Below are positions 12,357-23,430 of a DNA stretch of 64,000 nucleotides, in pieces. Source of the stretch: Hemibagrus wyckioides (Eukaryota; Chordata; Actinopteri; Siluriformes; Bagridae); NCBI RefSeq assembly GCF_019097595.1, contig NC_080718.1, positions 13,238,657 to 13,302,656 of the forward strand. Direction: 5' to 3'. Both the position numbers and the translations under genes were made by a program. The notes under the pieces were generated by a model that worked only from the letters and a program-made list of their open reading frames with translations, was not told the DNA's origin and did no database searches. Numbering within the stretch: position 1 is the first letter of the stretch; each line of letters starts with the position of its first letter.

Positions 12357-12626
12357 ATGCATTCATTCATCTTCTGTAACAGCTTTATTGTGGTCAGGGT
12401 CACAGTAGGATGTTCATCACTGGACACAACACACACACACACACACACACACACATTCAAACCTTGGTGCAATTTAAAGTAGCCAGTAAACATATTGGTA
12501 ATTGTGGGGTGGGAGAAAACCAAACAGCCCAGAGGAAACCCAGGGATGTATGTGGAGAGCATGTTCATACACTTCATACAGGCAGCAACCTGAGCTCAGG
12601 ATGAGACCCTGGAGCAATGAGAGAGG
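12357..12626 (-). mobile_element. tRNA-headed fish SINE, minus strand
   Basis: It reads as the reverse complement of the SINE at 3319-3651: CATTCATCTTCTGTAACAGC (tail end), TTGTGGTCAGGGTCACAG, GTGGGGTGGGAGAAAACC, CCCAGAGGAAACCCAGGG, GAGAGCATGTTCATACAC and finally GAGCTCAGGATGAGACCCTG toward the tRNA-like head. An expanded (AC)n at 12427-12455 sits at the point where the family normally has a short CACA stretch. The copy is diverged and has no open frame of its own. Confidence 0.75.
12427..12455. repeat. (AC)n microsatellite inside the SINE
   Basis: About 14 AC units, apparently grown from the CACA-containing site in the SINE body. Confidence 0.95.
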
Positions 12627-12788
12627 TCATTTATTCTCCCAAAAGATGGAGAGACTGATATTGTACATTCAAAGTATATTCTGAACCTACTCAGATCTTG
12701 ACAGAAGTGACAAACTACATTCCCATATCTTTTAGCAAATCCTGGGCATTTATAAATTAAGCCCCTCATGTAGCCTATACACACAACT

Positions 12789-12806
12789 TTGTGTGTGTGT
12801 GTGTGT
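12789..12806. repeat. Short (GT)n
   Basis: About nine TG units. Confidence 0.9.
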
Positions 12807-13419
12807 AATGGACTGCACTGCCATTGAAGTTATTAAGCACCATAAACAGCTATAAAGCTCCTATGCGAGTTAGATACAGGCTCCCGGTCTGGGTCGTATA
12901 TCACTCTCCCTTTCACATTGATTCAAGTGTGAGGTTCCACATCATCAACGATTCCTATCATGCCACTTCAATCGTTCAGGCCACACAGGAAAGGTAATGG
13001 TAGCTTCAATGCATGGGTGAGTGTCTATGCTACACTGAGCAATGCTTTTCAATTACCAGCCATCCTCCAGTGAAGCTCAGATGAAAGCGTATAGTACACG
13101 TCTGGGTCAAAATGCTTCAGCCAGACAGACAAATACGTCTTTTAATTTCACAGACATTTCAGTCTGCTGCGGGGAGACTGTCGAGGTGAATGCCACATGC
13201 GCAAATATAACATAGCAACCTTGTCTCACAGAAAAAATGTTTGCAAGGAACTTATTTGAGGCACTTTCTACAGGTTGAACAGCGACGCTCTGGCACAAGC
13301 ACAGGTTGCATAGCAGTGTGTCACACTTTCACTCGAATCCTCTGTATGTCAGATGTTGACCTCTATCACTATACTATTTGAATTAGATCACAACAGTTGA
13401 GGATAGTGCACTTCAGGTG

Positions 13420-13740
13420 TAAAGTTTGTGCTTTTCACAACATATGATCAGACTTTTTTAAATGTTTGCTTTTCACAGCATATGATTGAATTTTCCTCTT
13501 CTCTTCGAACACAATTAGGCTTGTGGTAATGTGGTACAACAACATGAGTATTTTCCAAGCTATTTTCTTTAAATGTGGAAATTATAAAGTAAAAATATTC
13601 CACATAAAAAAAATACATGTGTTACTATACCACATTACCATTTAACTCGCAAGCCCGAATGTGTTTGCAGAGAAGAGTAGAAGTTTGATTCATTTGAATA
13701 AGCCAGGTCTAATCATATGATGTTAAAAGCCCTAACTTTA
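13420..13740. mobile_element. 321-bp fold-back (hairpin) MITE
   Basis: Nearly the whole segment folds on itself. The left end TAAAGTTTGTGCTTTTCACA pairs with the right end at 13721-13740, whose complement reads TAAAGTTAGGGCTTTTAACA. Further in, CATATGAT, then TTGTGGTAATGTGGTA (left) pairs with TACCACATTACCA (right), and at the centre ATGTGGAA (13573-13580) pairs with TTCCACAT (13598-13605). The left arm also contains a direct duplication of about 38 bp (GCTTTTCACAACATATGAT, then GCTTTTCACAGCATATGAT). No transposase and no clear target duplication. I do not recognise the family. Confidence 0.75.
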
Positions 13741-13947
13741 TATATGTGAAGGGATAAGAAATTCATTCACATTATGTAGAGGTAGCGGAAAGCTTGGTGC
13801 AGAACATTGCAGTCAAGTGAAAGTTTGACATAATGCAACATATGCTTGAGAAAGATTATGATATTTAACACATAGTGCTTTGAATAAGTTGAAACATTTT
13901 TCTAGGAAGTTCAAAATACTGAAAGTGAGGTTTGGAGGTGCTTTAAA

Positions 13948-13973
13948 AACACACACACACACACACACACACG
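13948..13973. repeat. (AC)n microsatellite
   Basis: About 12-13 AC units. Confidence 0.95.
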
Positions 13974-14498
13974 CTGCATCCTGTGTTTGAATAATAATAG
14001 TTCTTTGGTATCACTGGAAGAAAAGCATCTTTGATAAGGAAGCACATCAACAGCTTAATTTAAACAATGAATTTAGAATTTGTGCTAAGATTCATACTAC
14101 CTTCATTGTTAGATTAACCAATAAAAATGAACTGGATTAACTTTGCACGCTCACCAGGGGCACCAACTGTCTCTGCTGCTTCCATTATAGCTTTACTTTT
14201 CTCTGTAATGTCTCTATACATGTCTAAAGAGAACCCATATACAGTATAAGAAGTTTTGTTGTTTTTTTTGTTTTTTTCAGAGATAAATGCAGGTAGGCCC
14301 TGCAAGTTGTAAATGGGGAACTGAAAAAACTTTGGACTACATGCCATCAGGAGTCTGAGGCATTGTTTGAGCCAATCATTTTGGTCACACAGAATTTGTA
14401 TACAATTAAGAAAATACTCTTGTCCTGCTGAGTGTGTTCCGCACATAGAAAATGCAAAGCACAGTGATCTCAATCACCTCCTAAACCATCTCACTAGA

Positions 14499-14640
14499 TT
14501 CAAGATTCAACATATTTATTTACACATACACAGTTATATACAACTTGTAGTGAAATGAAAACCCAGCCACTTCTCTTTATACTGTGCATAGAAAAATGTA
14601 AGAAACTAAGTTAAAAAAAAACAAACAATAGAATTAATAA
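14499..14640 (+). repeat. Fragment of a fish retroposon with Pol II-like leader text
   Basis: The phrase ATTCAACATATTTATTTACA followed by CATACACAGTTATATACAAC and GTAGTGAAATGAAAACCCAG matches a common fish repeat ('tttatttgtcacatacacagttatacacagtatgcagtgaaatg'). A related fragment is at 30268-30420. Boundaries are approximate. Confidence 0.6.
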
Positions 14641-15215
14641 GAAAGAAAAAACTGTTATGCGCAATATGATTACATGTTACATGTGGTAATGGTACAGAAT
14701 GTGCCAACATTAAAGAATGTAAAGTGATATATTCACATGCAGATGAATCACATGTAGTAACAGTGAAGAAAATGAGTCTTTATGGAATCCTGAGAGATTT
14801 GCTATAACCGTTTAAGTAAATACAGATGGGAACTAGCGCCTGGGCCTAACAAACACTTAACACAAATACATTCTGTAATGCTGGTGTACATGAGTGACTG
14901 AATCCACATAGTCTGGACAAGGTGCGTGCATTAGTGGTTATGGGTTCAGTGGGAATTGCTGGCTGAAGCTATTTATGGTGTGATATCAAACAAAAGAGTG
15001 TCAGCCCTCCTGGCCAGGTTGGGCCCACAGAGCAGCCCTTTAAATCAAAGTCGTTTATCATGTTTTTTTGGAGAAGAGTTACTTGGGGAGTAGGGGGTGG
15101 ACGAGCAGAGGCTGATAGCCCAGCGTCCTCCTGTGAGGCACCATGCATTAATTAGGTGCATGTAGGGAAGGGAGCTTACAGTTGGGGTGTGTAATAGATT
15201 CCTCATGGAATTGAT

Positions 15216-15217
<2 letters not shown>

Positions 15218-15251
<34 letters not shown>
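15218..15251. repeat. (GT)n microsatellite
   Basis: About 17 GT units. Confidence 0.95.
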
Positions 15252-15254
<3 letters not shown>

Positions 15255-15529
15255 CCCATCTGTAATCCCCCACATAACACAGCTTGCACTAGGGAGTGGG
15301 CACCATTTAAATGGAGCAACCTTCCCTAGTGTCATGGCTATTTTCAGCTCTTTTTTTTTTACCCCAATATTCCCATTTTTAAATGTTCAGCCGTTGCCTA
15401 AAAAATAAATTCATTAATTAAAAAAACAGCAAAAGCTTCCACTAGTGTGTTTGAGTGGAAACATTTACTTTGATGCATTGTGTGCATTAGTTTGGTAATG
15501 TACATCGTCCCCCTATTTACACCATTTAG

Positions 15530-15800
15530 CAATTAGCAGGCAGGCTCAGACAGAATACAGAGCACAAATACTAGCAGTTATCTCTTTCATCAGCTCATGT
15601 ATGCAAATGAGTGTTTGATTTTGTTCATGCAAATGTGAATTTCAATTAACTGCAAATTTTAACTGGCACTTGGCAGCGTATTTGTGGCCCGGCCATGTTT
15701 TCCTAGCCGAAAATAAATTATGGATAAGTAAATAGCATTGCACGCTGAAGATAATTACAGCTCTCCAAAAGTGTCCTTTAACATGCAAATACATCACTTT
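15530..15800. promoter_or_regulatory. Enhancer-like block with three octamer motifs
   Basis: Three perfect POU octamers ATGCAAAT lie at 15601-15608, 15627-15634 and 15783-15790, together with several TAAT/ATTA homeodomain cores (TTTCAATTAACTGC, AAATAAATTATGG, AGATAATTACAGC). The block is non-repetitive and of even composition. Octamers plus ATTA cores are typical of deeply conserved neural and developmental enhancers, so a POU/homeobox-driven enhancer is a reasonable inference. Conservation has not been tested. Confidence 0.4.
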
Positions 15801-18105
15801 GTTCTCTTTCACAAAGATCAATCACAGATGAGCAGGTAAACACAATCACTGCGATAATTTATGACACATTTCACACGTTGGAGCACACATATGGGGCAAA
15901 AAAAAGAAACAAAAAAAGAACCAAATCCACTCACTGGACTCCACTTCATATGTTTTGCATTCACACTGAGTCTGGTTTGAAGAGCAAAATCAAAGCTTCT
16001 CATGTTGGAGATGCTGGCACATCAGTCCAAATGATTGAGCCTCTGCTTCACCACTGGTGCTTCGATATTGCGGCCAAACAGTCTTTTTCTCCCTTTTTTA
16101 TGAGATATTTTTTTAAACTCAGCCTGAGCCACAAAGTACTTTTATTACAGAAAATTGCTTTGGACAATTTTCACAAGGTCGGCGAAGGAAGATGAGAGGA
16201 GAAAAACACTGTTTATGGCTTAAATTTACTCACGTTCTCCCTATGGTCTCAGCTGCAGAATTTCCTCAATTGCTATATAGTGGACTGTCATTAAGAATAC
16301 ATGAGAACTGAAGCTAAGCTGACTGACTGTAAAAAGGGGCCAAAAGGCCAGGACTGCTTTGCTCTCCATGATCTGCCTCTGTATATGAAGCGCAGTGTTT
16401 GCTCTGTAGTTGGATGAAAGTTTCATGCATATGGTAGTGTTCTTCTGATGGTAAAAACATTCTCTTTCTTTGTTCTCTATAAGCTCTCTATGGACTGATG
16501 AAGACTTTGGCAAGTATAACCTGCAGTGCTCTAGAGGCCTATCTGGAAAATACAGCAAAACACACAATGAACATCAGGAAAAAAAATGGACAGAAGACAC
16601 TGTATGAAGATCATGTGGAGCCAACATTCAAGCATTTATCCAAATTGCTTGCAATCATGCAATTGACGTACTGAACTGTTTACATCACCATTCATTTGTA
16701 TGTTAATCTATCTCCTTGCCTGTCAAAATAAATTATAATGTTGGGTTGCAGGAATTCTGTCTATTTATAAAGCAAGTCATAAGAGTCTAAGATAGGAATG
16801 GATATTTAATATTAGCAGATTTTTGATAAGTTATAAGTACTTATCTGATAATAGTAAAGTACTGATGATTGTTCTTTCTGAAGTTTTTTATTAGTTAAAT
16901 TATGTTTCCTACATGGCAGATGACATCAGAGTCAAGGACACAAAGGGATATAAAAAAAAAAAATCCCACCAACAATACTGAGCAAAACTGTCATAACTAA
17001 TAACTACATACACACAGGCAATTCATATTTCAACACCATTTAAAATGCTTTTTTGTTTGTTGTTTTAGTTAAACAAACAAACAAAAAAGCTAAATTGTAG
17101 CTGTACGATTCTCTTCAAAATTCCGATGAGATACAAATCAAGGTGTGTCCATTATTAAACTCTTTTTACCAAAGGCCAAAAATGGAATTTGCACCTGTTT
17201 ATTTATTTGTTTGTTTGTTTGTTTGTTTTGTGTACCCATGTTCAGCATTTAATTTCTTTTCTTTGCATGTCACTCTCCACAGTGGTGAATTACGGCTCAT
17301 ATAAATGAAAACACTCTGCTTTAAGAATCTGTGTGTGTGTTTTTTTTTTAAGTAATTCTGTTTTAACTAGCCCCTACTAGCATTCATAGAAAAGTTACAA
17401 AAAAAGAAAGGTTCACATCCTTAAAGTCATTAGTGATGGTGTTGGTTATCCCAACAGAGGAGAAAACATCTCACACTGAAAGACAACAGTGTCCTGTCTC
17501 ATTTTAATATGAGGCTTGTGGCAATAAAATAATTCATTTGTTTATACTGATTGAAAATAACCCCATAAGTCAATGTCCATTACTGCAGTAGAATGAAACC
17601 CCGGGTTAAAAAGGGTTGAGTCCATTTTAGACTGTACAATTTCAGAAGTCTTTTAAGCTTGCTACGAGTAAGAGAAGATCACAATAACATTCTTGACCAA
17701 ATTCTATAAACAACTGTGGAATAACGTTTGCTGTACATGTCAGGTTACTTGATGAAGATCCTCTGACGACCTGTGATTAGGGAAAATCTCAAAGGGTATT
17801 TTTCTGTCCATAACTATGTTTAATTTATGTTTTGCTATTGCCTCTAATCCTTTGTTATCCTCCTATTGGTGATGTTTCAGCAAATGTCATAGCAGCACTT
17901 GCACGCTGAGATTTTCCGACACTGCCAGAACTTTGTAGTTGTCAGTCACTGGGCACAGTGGCACTAAATCAGCCTCAGATGAGCATGTCAAGACCGCCAT
18001 TCTCAACTGACAACCAAATCCTTTTATGATGTACACTTTGTCTCTGACAGCAAAATTGGGCTGGAAATCATACAGAATTAATCTAGTGTTAATCTGATGG
18101 ATAAG
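15801..18105. other. Unique sequence, no gene; small simple repeats
   Basis: No coding region recognised. A small hairpin lies at 17047-17091, where GCTTTTTTGTTTGTTGTTTT pairs with AAACAAACAAACAAAAAAGC. (GTTT)n lies near 17203-17227. Minus-strand and plus-strand frames at 15818-16567 lack any motif. Confidence 0.5.
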
Positions 18106-18109
18106 ATCA

Positions 18110-18420
18110 CCAAACAGTCATAGCTGCAGCTAGCCTATTTTTGAGCATGGCTCTGAGGATTTGTGCTCATTCAGCCACAGGAGTATTAGTGAGGTCAGGT
18201 GATGATGTCGGCCAAAGAGGCCTGGCATGTAGTCAGAGTTCCAAATTATCCCAAAGGTGTTCAGGGGGTTGAGGTCAGAGCTCTGTGCAAGTCAGTCGAA
18301 TTCTTCCACTCCATCCTTGGCAAACCATGACTCGCTTTGTGGTTTAGGCCTCTGCTGCAGTGAAAGAAAGTCCTAAGGCTAGAGAATATAAGACATTCTA
18401 TGGCAGGTTTCTGTGGTAAA
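18110..18420 (+). mobile_element. Internal part of a fish DNA transposon, degraded
   Basis: A long run of phrases matches a widespread fish DNA-transposon repeat: GATTTGTGCTCATTCAGCCA, TAGTGAGGTCAGGTGATGAT, CCCAAAGGTGTTCAGGGGGT, TGAGGTCAGAGCTCTGTGCA, ATTCTTCCACTCCATCC and TTGGCAAACCATGACTCGC. The terminal segments are missing. A separate terminal fragment of what I think is the same family lies at 42456-42510. The superfamily is not certain from this sequence. Confidence 0.65.
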
Positions 18421-18519
18421 TCATCCTTTCCCATCTTAGAAGAATACAAATAAAATGAAAGTATAGAAATAAAGTGAAAAACAATTAGAAACTTTTTTGG
18501 GGAAAAAGTTGCATATGTT

Positions 18520-18968
18520 TGCAAACCCCAACATTAATACTTTGTTGAAGCAGCTTTTGATTTTATTTAACACCTCTTCGTGTTAAATAAGGACTCTGGC
18601 TAAGAGTCCTTCACTATGGCACATCTTGACTTGGCAATATTTTCTTACACTTTCTTATAAAAACATTCTAGATCAATCAAACTTTAAGGGTATCTCCTGA
18701 GCACAGCCCACTTCAGGTCACCCTGCTGATGTTTAGCTGGATGCAGGTCTGGGCTCTTTCCAGTTCATTCAAAAACATTGATCTTCTTTTGGTTAAAATA
18801 TTTATTTTTATTTGGATGTACAGTATGCTTTGGGTAACTATGATGCTGAACAGTAAAATTCCTTTTCATCTTCAGCTTACTAGCAGACATCTGAAGGTTT
18901 TGCACTAAAATTGACTTGTAGCTATTCATAATTTCCTCCACCTTGATAACAGTCCCAGGCTGGGAAAA
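18520..18968 (-). mobile_element. Degraded Tc1-like transposon copy, probably minus-strand coding
   Basis: Diagnostic phrases of a common fish Tc1-type element appear in order: TTAATACTTTGTTGAAGCAG, CACATCTTGACTTGGCAAT, GCAGGTCTGGGCTCTTTCCA, GTATGCTTTGGGTAACTATG and ATGCTGAACAGTAAAATTCC. In intact members this text is the complement of transposase coding sequence, so coding would be on the minus strand. No usable frame remains. The segment runs into an (AAAC)n tract near 18970-18997. The assignment is from memory of the family consensus. Confidence 0.6.
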
Positions 18969-19044
18969 ACAAGCAAGCAAACAAACAAACAAACAAAAAT
19001 GATGATGCCAGAGATATTATTAGGAGAGGAATTTGAGAACTTAC

Positions 19045-19171
19045 TCATTTTCCATAGTTTTCCGGCGTAAAACCTGTGCCAAGTTGTTGTGCGGACCAGT
19101 TGGTCTGCTGTGGCGACCCCTCGTAGGGAGCAGCCGAAAGATCAACAACAACAAGTCATTTTCCATAGTTT
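19045..19171 (+). mobile_element. 5'-truncated 95-bp SINE with perfect 16-bp target-site duplication
   Basis: The direct repeat TCATTTTCCATAGTTT occurs at 19045-19060 and 19156-19171. Between them lies a 95-bp insert (19061-19155) with GGCGTAAAACCTGTGCCAAG, TGCTGTGGCGACCCC, GGGAGCAGCCGAAAG and a tail of ATCAACAACAACAAG. This is the 3' part of a widespread fish SINE that usually ends in a trinucleotide tail. Identical flanks plus a simple 3' tail are the signature of target-primed reverse transcription, and the perfect duplication suggests a fairly recent insertion. The element is too short to contain a Pol III promoter. Confidence 0.85.
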
Positions 19172-19344
19172 ATGATGTGTTAACTAACTTTATAAAGGTA
19201 TATTTAAAGTTAAATTGCATTCAAGTCACTACCACATTTTAGCCTGGGTAAATAGGTTTCTGTGCAACCAAAACATAAGAAATAATTATTACAACCATTT
19301 TACATGTTATAATAAAAGCAACTTGAGGGATATTATAATAAGCA

Positions 19345-19495
19345 GATATGCATTTACATTTACAGTATTTGGCAGACACCCTTATTCAGATGACTTGTAT
19401 TTATCTAATTTATACCACTGGGCAGTAGAGGGTTAAGGGCCTTTCTCAAGCACCCAGCAGTGGCAGCTTGGTGGTCCTGGGACTGCACTGTTATA
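19345..19495 (+). repeat. Fish interspersed repeat ('catttacatttacggcatttggcag' family)
   Basis: TGCATTTACATTTACAGTAT, TTGGCAGACACCCTTATTCA, GGGTTAAGGGCCTTTCTCAA and CAGCAGTGGCAGCTTGGTGG appear in the order known from this very common fish repeat. A reversed fragment of its first part is at 40575-40640. Confidence 0.75.
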
Positions 19496-19739
19496 TTAAT
19501 TTGGTAATGTACACCTAACTTAAATGATGTGAGTAAAAAAATGCCTCCATTTAGGGTTTTCCAGACTTTACATCTATACAGTAGAGGTAGCTTGTTTTCC
19601 CTCATACTGATAATATTAACTTGGAGAATATTGAGATGTTCTCACCTCTGCATCCGCAGTGCAACAAGGCTAATTCTCCTGCCCAATAAACACTCCATGG
19701 ATATCAATCTTCTACTGGTAATTTCCCTGTAGAATTATA

Positions 19740-20040
19740 GCTTTCTCTCTCTCTGATCTCGTCCCGCTGGTAAATCTCTTTCCTGTGAAACAGAGGAGCA
19801 AGAATGCGGAAGTTGTGAACTTGTGAGATGTGCCGATCAATACAGCAAGGACAAGCTGAATGATCTGGCCAGAGAGAATGTATTTGGTGCCTGAGTCCAC
19901 ACGGGTGGCCATTAATCCACTCAACACTTGGTGAGGTGCGAGCCAGCAACCCAGAGAGTGTAAAATGTCCTTACGTCAGCCTGAGACATTACTGCCCATC
20001 AGCCAAACAAATCCATATTAACAGGGCCATGAGAAACATG
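19740..20040. promoter_or_regulatory. Non-repetitive GC-richer block, possible conserved noncoding element
   Basis: Free of repeat debris and less AT-rich than its flanks. Overlapping minus-strand frames cross it at 19704-19949, without splice sites or motifs. The call is from sequence texture only. Confidence 0.2.
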
Positions 20041-20047
20041 GATACCT

Positions 20048-20073
20048 GCACACACACACACACACACACACAA
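20048..20073. repeat. (CA)n microsatellite
   Basis: About 13 CA units. Confidence 0.95.
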
Positions 20074-20980
20074 CTGAAATACAGCCAGGTTGTATCCTGT
20101 GTGTCATGACCATACACTTGTGATTAATAACACTGCTCTCTACTGAAATGTGCTACAATAGCAAGAAGATTCATTCATTTTAGATTAGTAGTTTATTGTC
20201 TTTTCTAAAAGATCGTTATACAGTATATAAGTTCGTTATACAGTGGTCAACCTCTGGATCAAAATTGTGCTGGAAGTTAAAAAGTGAATCTCTAATTGAT
20301 ATTCCAATAGTTTTGTTATTGTTGTTTTCTAAGAAGTCATTAGGTCAATACTGCAGATGGTGCCACATGGATACTGTAAAGATATATATCCACAAACTGT
20401 CTCACTCTTTCTTCAGTGGATAATCTCACTTGGATATTGAATCTGTACCTAAGAGCTGCTGCTGTAGTCATAAACATATCAGGCTTATAATGAACATTCT
20501 ATAAATAGTACTGTTTAGAGCTTTTTACACTGCATTTAACTCCATGTTATCGTTATTCTAAACTTGACCATTAAACCCAGATAGAGAAACATTTAACACT
20601 TGTAATTTAGAAGTCGGCTTTGCTTTGTTAACCCTACCTTGCACTGCCACACGTACAGAGTTAGAAGCTTGTATTTGTCATTGTTTTCTTGCCTTTGTGC
20701 CTCACAGAAGAGTATTTTTTCTCACTGATGCAAAAGTGTGAGACAGCTGATATTTAAAGCAGTCGTGCACTGTATTTATCCAATCATGGTTGTTGTCATC
20801 ACAAAAGAACGTTAACCCAGTGTTTAGGAATATAGAGTGTGAAATGTTAGATTATGAACACCCAGGATTAACTGTAAAGAATGAGCAGTCTGGAATGTGA
20901 AACAAGATAACCCAGGATTAGGTTTACCCAGTGTTTAGAATGACAGAGATAAGTATGAAAAGCATTTTCCACTTCATAGT
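20074..20980. other. Unique sequence, nothing recognised
   Basis: No gene or recognisable repeat. Confidence 0.5.
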
Positions 20981-20984
20981 GTAA

Positions 20985-21238
20985 GATTAAACTAACTAAA
21001 AGTGAAGATTTTATTAAATCACTATCTGGATGGTTCCCTTTTTGAAACTGGTCCTTGTCAAGGTTTCTTGGCATCACAGGGAGGTTTCTTTTTTCTAATC
21101 ACTGTCACATTTGGCTTACTCATTAGGTATCTAAATATATATATCAACATCTGAATTTCTATAAATCTGCTTTGTGACAATGTCTATTGTTCAAAGAGCT
21201 GTGCAAATAAAATTGAACTGAATTGAATTGAATAGGTT
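20985..21238 (+). mobile_element. Fish retroelement 3' tail
   Basis: The order GGATGGTTCCCTTTTTGAAA, CAAGGTTTCTTGGCATCACA, GGCTTACTCATTAGGTATCT, ATAAATCTGCTTTGTGACAA, TGTCTATTGTTCAAAGAGCT and then AAATAAAATTGAACTGAATT with an (AATTG)n-type tail is the 3' end of a very common fish non-LTR-type repeat. It is a plus-strand copy. A minus-strand copy of the same family is at 40780-40960. Confidence 0.75.
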
Positions 21239-21852
21239 TTAACGGTCGCCATATACCAGCCAGATAGGGAAGTGACTCCAACACACATCAAAATATGCAA
21301 CAAATAAGTATGATTGTGCATTACTTTGAAAATATCAACTTTTCTGGTAGAGAGCACACAAAATATTTTATTTATATTCCATACATAAATAGCAGGCTGT
21401 TTGGTGCCATGCCAGTGCTTTTCACATGTGCCTCTGACACTATCAGTGCTCACCATCATGTGCAGGGTCAGAAATAAATTGCATTTTTGCTGTGGTGGTT
21501 CCCCTGGAAGACAAGAATATAAAACATGAATAAACAAATTCACTCATGAGCAATTCAATAGGTTGATGGCCCTACAATTTGCCTTAAAGGTCTGCACACA
21601 AAACACCCCCCCCACAAACACACAAATATTAAGAAGATAAAACTATCATTGTTCTCACTGTTCCTTTATTTAAATGTTTATAGTTCAATGGTCATTTCTA
21701 TAATATTTGCAACATTATTTGATTGCTCACAGAACATGGAAGAATTTCTTACAAATGCTACTGTGAAGAAGTTGAATAAAGATGTCATTACTTTAGATGC
21801 AAGAATTTTGCCAAAAGTTTGCGGACACCCATTCTGTATGCGCTTTTTTGAA

Positions 21853-21952
21853 CACTTTTGCATATTCCTAATTTTGTGACTTTCCCAATATTTTTGCATA
21901 TCCCTGTTTTTGTGATTGTCTCAATACTTTTGCCTATTTTTGTGACTGTTTC
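21853..21952. repeat. Degenerate ~36-bp tandem repeat, about three units
   Basis: Three successive units (21853-21890, 21891-21926, 21927-21952) share the pattern CTTTTGCATAT ... TTTTTGTGACTGTC ... TCAATA. They lie just upstream of a retroelement-like tail (CATTAAAACGTCCTGTGTTT, CATCCAACCCCTTTGAGGCT, GTGACAATAAAG) ending near 22031. Confidence 0.6.
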
Positions 21953-22059
21953 GTTGTTCCTACCCTGTGACTGTCATTAAAACGTCCTGTGTTTGCATCC
22001 AACCCCTTTGAGGCTTGTGACAATAAAGAAAAATGACCCGAAACGACCCGAAATAGATG

Positions 22060-23140
22060 GAGCCTACAGCCTTTTTTTAAAGTTGATATATTTCAGATAA
22101 TTCGGTGATCAATAGTAGACAAATACAATGAAATATTTTTGTCCGGATGCTGACTAAACCTGTAATTTGTATTCACATCGTGTTAACGTTAGCAAGAATT
22201 AGGGAACAAAAAAGCAAGCATATTAAAAGCACACTGAAGAAATATCACACATTTATTTATTATTTGTATGGCTATGTTTTTATTGAAGATACAAAACAGT
22301 GCATAAATATTACAGGGACTTTCTAACATTTTACATATCAGTTAGCAGATTTCACATTTCTTTCATACAGGAAATTAAATACAAGTAAAATCTGCATCCG
22401 ATGTCCGTAACCATACCGCTCATGTAGAATAGCTGTCACAAACTCCTACACACAAATCATTCATCTTCCTAAGCAATCATGCAAATCCTCTCCTTCACTC
22501 ATTCCCCAGACTTCGTTCTATTTATTCATGCTTTTCTCACTTCCTGGAATCATATATTACAGAGCAGCAAAAATTTTGAATTAAAAGACCTTAAAGGTTG
22601 TGTGTCAAGGAAGATTTTGAATCTGTAAAAAAAAAAGGGTGGTGATAAAGACACACAAACAAAATGTCTGAACTTTCAACCTTTTTTTTGTATTTTGTAT
22701 TTTTTTCTTTTTCATTTTATTTCTGGGAGCACAGAAATGGAAAGAATGAAAATTGTAAATGTATATTAATGGTATATGGTAACACCTTGTAGTTTTACAG
22801 TATCTGTCAAAATCTTTGATACCTCATATCTCAAAACGACACCAAGATACACCATCCTTACTCTGCAAAGATAATGATGATGATGACCAAGATGTATTGG
22901 CTGTTGGATATTAAAGTGTAAAGAGAGTAGTGTTTCTTTGAGCCTTCTCTTTTAGGTGAACATTTGGAGCTAAGAAGTGTTTCTGACAAAGCTTTTTTTA
23001 TTAAATGTGGACAAGACAAATTAATCCTTTGCTGTCTTTGCTGAAAATGCATCACTATTCTGTATGCATAAATCTTTATCGCTGTTCAGTCATGTACAGT
23101 ATAACTTTGATGGAAAAGTATCTAGCAAAACATGTCTGAA
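22060..23140. other. Unique AT-rich sequence, nothing recognised
   Basis: No gene or repeat family recognised; several short T and A runs. Confidence 0.5.
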
Positions 23141-23143
23141 ATT

Positions 23144-23168
23144 TTTATTTATTTATTTATTTATTTAT

Positions 23169-23203
<35 letters not shown>

Positions 23204-23205
23204 TT
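23144..23205. repeat. Compound (TTTA)n-(GTTA)n microsatellite
   Basis: About six TTTA units switch directly to about eight AGTT units, so the second block may have arisen from the first by an A/T-to-G change that then expanded. Confidence 0.95.
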
Positions 23206-23344
23206 TCTGGCTTTTTGCCTCAGGATTATGGTTTTGAACCAAGTCCAGGGAGAATAAGATGTGTGCTTGAGCCCGTGTGTGAATTCTTTATGTGACCTGA
23301 GCAGTACAAGAGTCTGCATGAACTACAGCTTGTTATAATGATTA

Positions 23345-23430
23345 GTGTAGTGCAGGGATGCCCAGTTCCAGTCCTGGGGATCTACAACTCTGTAGAGAAT
23401 ACTTCCAGCACACATGGCTCTCATTGAGGA
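23345..23430 (+). repeat. Weak fragment of a fish hAT-like MITE end
   Basis: GCAGGGATGCCCAGTTCCAG followed by TCCTGGGGATCTACAACTCT resembles the terminal part of a common fish non-autonomous DNA transposon ('caggggtgcccaatcctggtcctggagg'). Only one end can be seen. Confidence 0.35.

Noticed and set aside
14114..14473. 119-codon minus-strand open frame
   Set aside because: No recognisable domain, no splice or promoter context, and a few frames of this length are expected by chance in 64 kb of such DNA.
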